A DNA stretch of 5,317 nucleotides from Oscillospiraceae bacterium (lineage in GTDB: Bacteria; Bacillota; Clostridia; Oscillospirales; Ruminococcaceae), in the NCBI GenBank assembly GCA_017396055.1, contig JAFQND010000209.1:1-5317 (forward strand), given 5' to 3'. A program made the translations under genes and the position numbers. The notes below the pieces were generated by a model. The model was not told where the DNA came from. It ran no database searches and saw only the letters and a list, made by a program, of their open reading frames with translations. Positions 4,587 through 5,317 of the stretch are shown one piece after another; within the stretch, counting starts at the first letter, position 1; each line of letters starts with the position of its first letter.

Positions 4587-5317
4587 TTATCCGCACATCT
4601 TCTGCAGCTCCTCATATACCATCTGCTGTACCTTTCCGGGAAGGGCTTTCTGCTCCTCGCGGGAGAGACCGTCCGTCTTTACAGAGGGGAGGATATGCAT
4701 CACGATATCGGCGGGACCGCAGAGATAATGGTTGCGCTCAAAACAATCCACAGCGCCCTTGATGGCAACAGGCACCACCGGAACACCCGCTTTCACAGCA
4801 GCGCGGAAGGCTCCGCCCTTGAAGGTGCCGATACAGCCCTCTTCGCCCTCGATGGTGGTCCCTTCGGGGAAGATACAGAAGCTCTCGCCTTCCTTCAGCC
4901 GGTCGGCGGCGGCATGCAGGGCACGCATACTGGCTCTGACATCCTCTCTCAGCACGAACACACATCCCAGAAGCTTCATCCAACGGTTGATCAGCGGAAC
5001 TTTTTCCACCTCGGCTTTTGACATGATGCCGTGGGGACGGTCAAGACCGATCAGCATGAACGCGGCGTCAAAATAGCTGCGGTGGTTGGCCACGAACATA
5101 CAGGGCCCCTCGGGGATATTTTCCTTTCCCTCGGTAAAAACCCGGATGCCGGCGATCTTCAGAGCGGTATGACAGCCCTTTCCGGCAAATTCCTCAGCGG
5201 TTTTCAGGGCGGCTTTTTTCTCACCCCGGATCAGGGCTTTTTCGGTGCGGATCAGCAGCGGCCAGTGAAAAACGGCATAGCCTGCCAGATAGAGATAAAA
5301 ACAAACGGTGCGCAGAA
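4587..5317 (-). CDS. plsC: 1-acyl-sn-glycerol-3-phosphate acyltransferase, PlsC family (5' end beyond window)
   Basis: By family, this enzyme transfers an acyl chain to the sn-2 position of lysophosphatidate to make phosphatidate, at the cytoplasmic face of the membrane. The 242 visible residues contain the acyltransferase blocks in order: NHRSYFD (77-83, the HX4D catalytic pair H78/D83), GCVFVLRED (117-125), FPEGTT (149-154, acyl-acceptor binding) and VPVVPVAIKG (178-187). A hydrophobic aromatic stretch near visible residues 5-21 fits a membrane anchor. The frame is open to the window edge. The internal ATG at 5099 cannot be the true start because it would begin four residues before the catalytic NH. 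It would also remove the usual upstream 'G(I/V)xVxxxGxENIPxGPC' lead-in, seen at about 56-72, and no other in-frame start codon was noticed in between. It ends in a strong terminator and is not co-transcribed with the GH5 gene by sequence. Several PlsC paralogues are common in Firmicutes, so the precise acyl acceptor is inferred. Confidence 0.94.
   Translation of the reverse strand, partial: LRTVCFYLYLAGYAVFHWPLLIRTEKALIRGEKKAALKTAEEFAGKGCHTALKIAGIRVFTEGKENIPEGPCMFVANHRSYFDAAFMLIGLDRPHGIMSKAEVEKVPLINRWMKLLGCVFVLREDVRASMRALHAAADRLKEGESFCIFPEGTTIEGEEGCIGTFKGGAFRAAVKAGVPVVPVAIKGAVDCFERNHYLCGPADIVMHILPSVKTDGLSREEQKALPGKVQQMVYEELQKMCG

Noticed and set aside
4587..5099. ATG at 5099 as the start of the acyltransferase
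   Set aside because: It would begin only four residues before the catalytic NH of the HX4D motif. The frame remains open to the window edge with typical PlsC sequence upstream.
1..5317. A new multi-gene defence, secretion or biosynthetic system
   Set aside because: The genes have separate promoters and terminators, belong to unrelated families, and no nuclease, toxin, recombinase or reverse transcriptase motif is present.

Overview
The window looks like chromosomal DNA from a moderately GC-rich, low-complexity-free Firmicute, most likely a gut Clostridia of the Oscillospiraceae/Ruminococcaceae type. This is an inference from the AAAGGAG/GGAGG ribosome sites, the sigma-A promoters with 17-bp spacers, the compact terminator-promoter junctions, the CelC-like cytoplasmic GH5 enzyme and the style of the intergenic repeat. 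No rRNA or other phylogenetic marker is present.

All five genes are on the minus strand, so they read from right to left. In transcription order they are: (1) the 3' part of a PlsC-family lysophosphatidate acyltransferase (4587-5317, 5' end outside the window); (2) a leaderless, CelC-like glycoside hydrolase family 5 enzyme (3399-4490); (3) a DegT/DnrJ/EryC1/StrS-family PLP enzyme (1785-3098); (4) a small single-pass membrane protein with a very acidic tail (1326-1658); (5) an unrecognised polytopic membrane protein (1-1207, 3' end outside the window).

Although co-directional, the genes do not look like an operon. Each of the four complete upstream regions carries its own sigma-A-like promoter with an exact 17-bp spacer, and each complete gap also holds a Rho-independent terminator for the preceding gene. 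In three gaps the terminator T-tract runs almost directly into the next -35 box. I therefore read them as neighbouring single-gene units: phospholipid synthesis, breakdown of imported beta-glucan oligosaccharide, an amino-sugar or aminocyclitol type aminotransferase, and two membrane proteins of unknown role. I see no shared pathway.

The 300-bp gap at 3099-3398 is the least ordinary part. It holds a roughly 180-bp MITE-like element (about 3218-3397) bounded by imperfect inverted CAGTTKTCAGTT repeats. Inside are a strong terminator hairpin, two tandem 17-bp dyads and a perfect 16-bp palindrome. No CRISPR array, tRNA, rRNA, transposase gene or phage gene was seen, and I found no convincing new multi-gene system.
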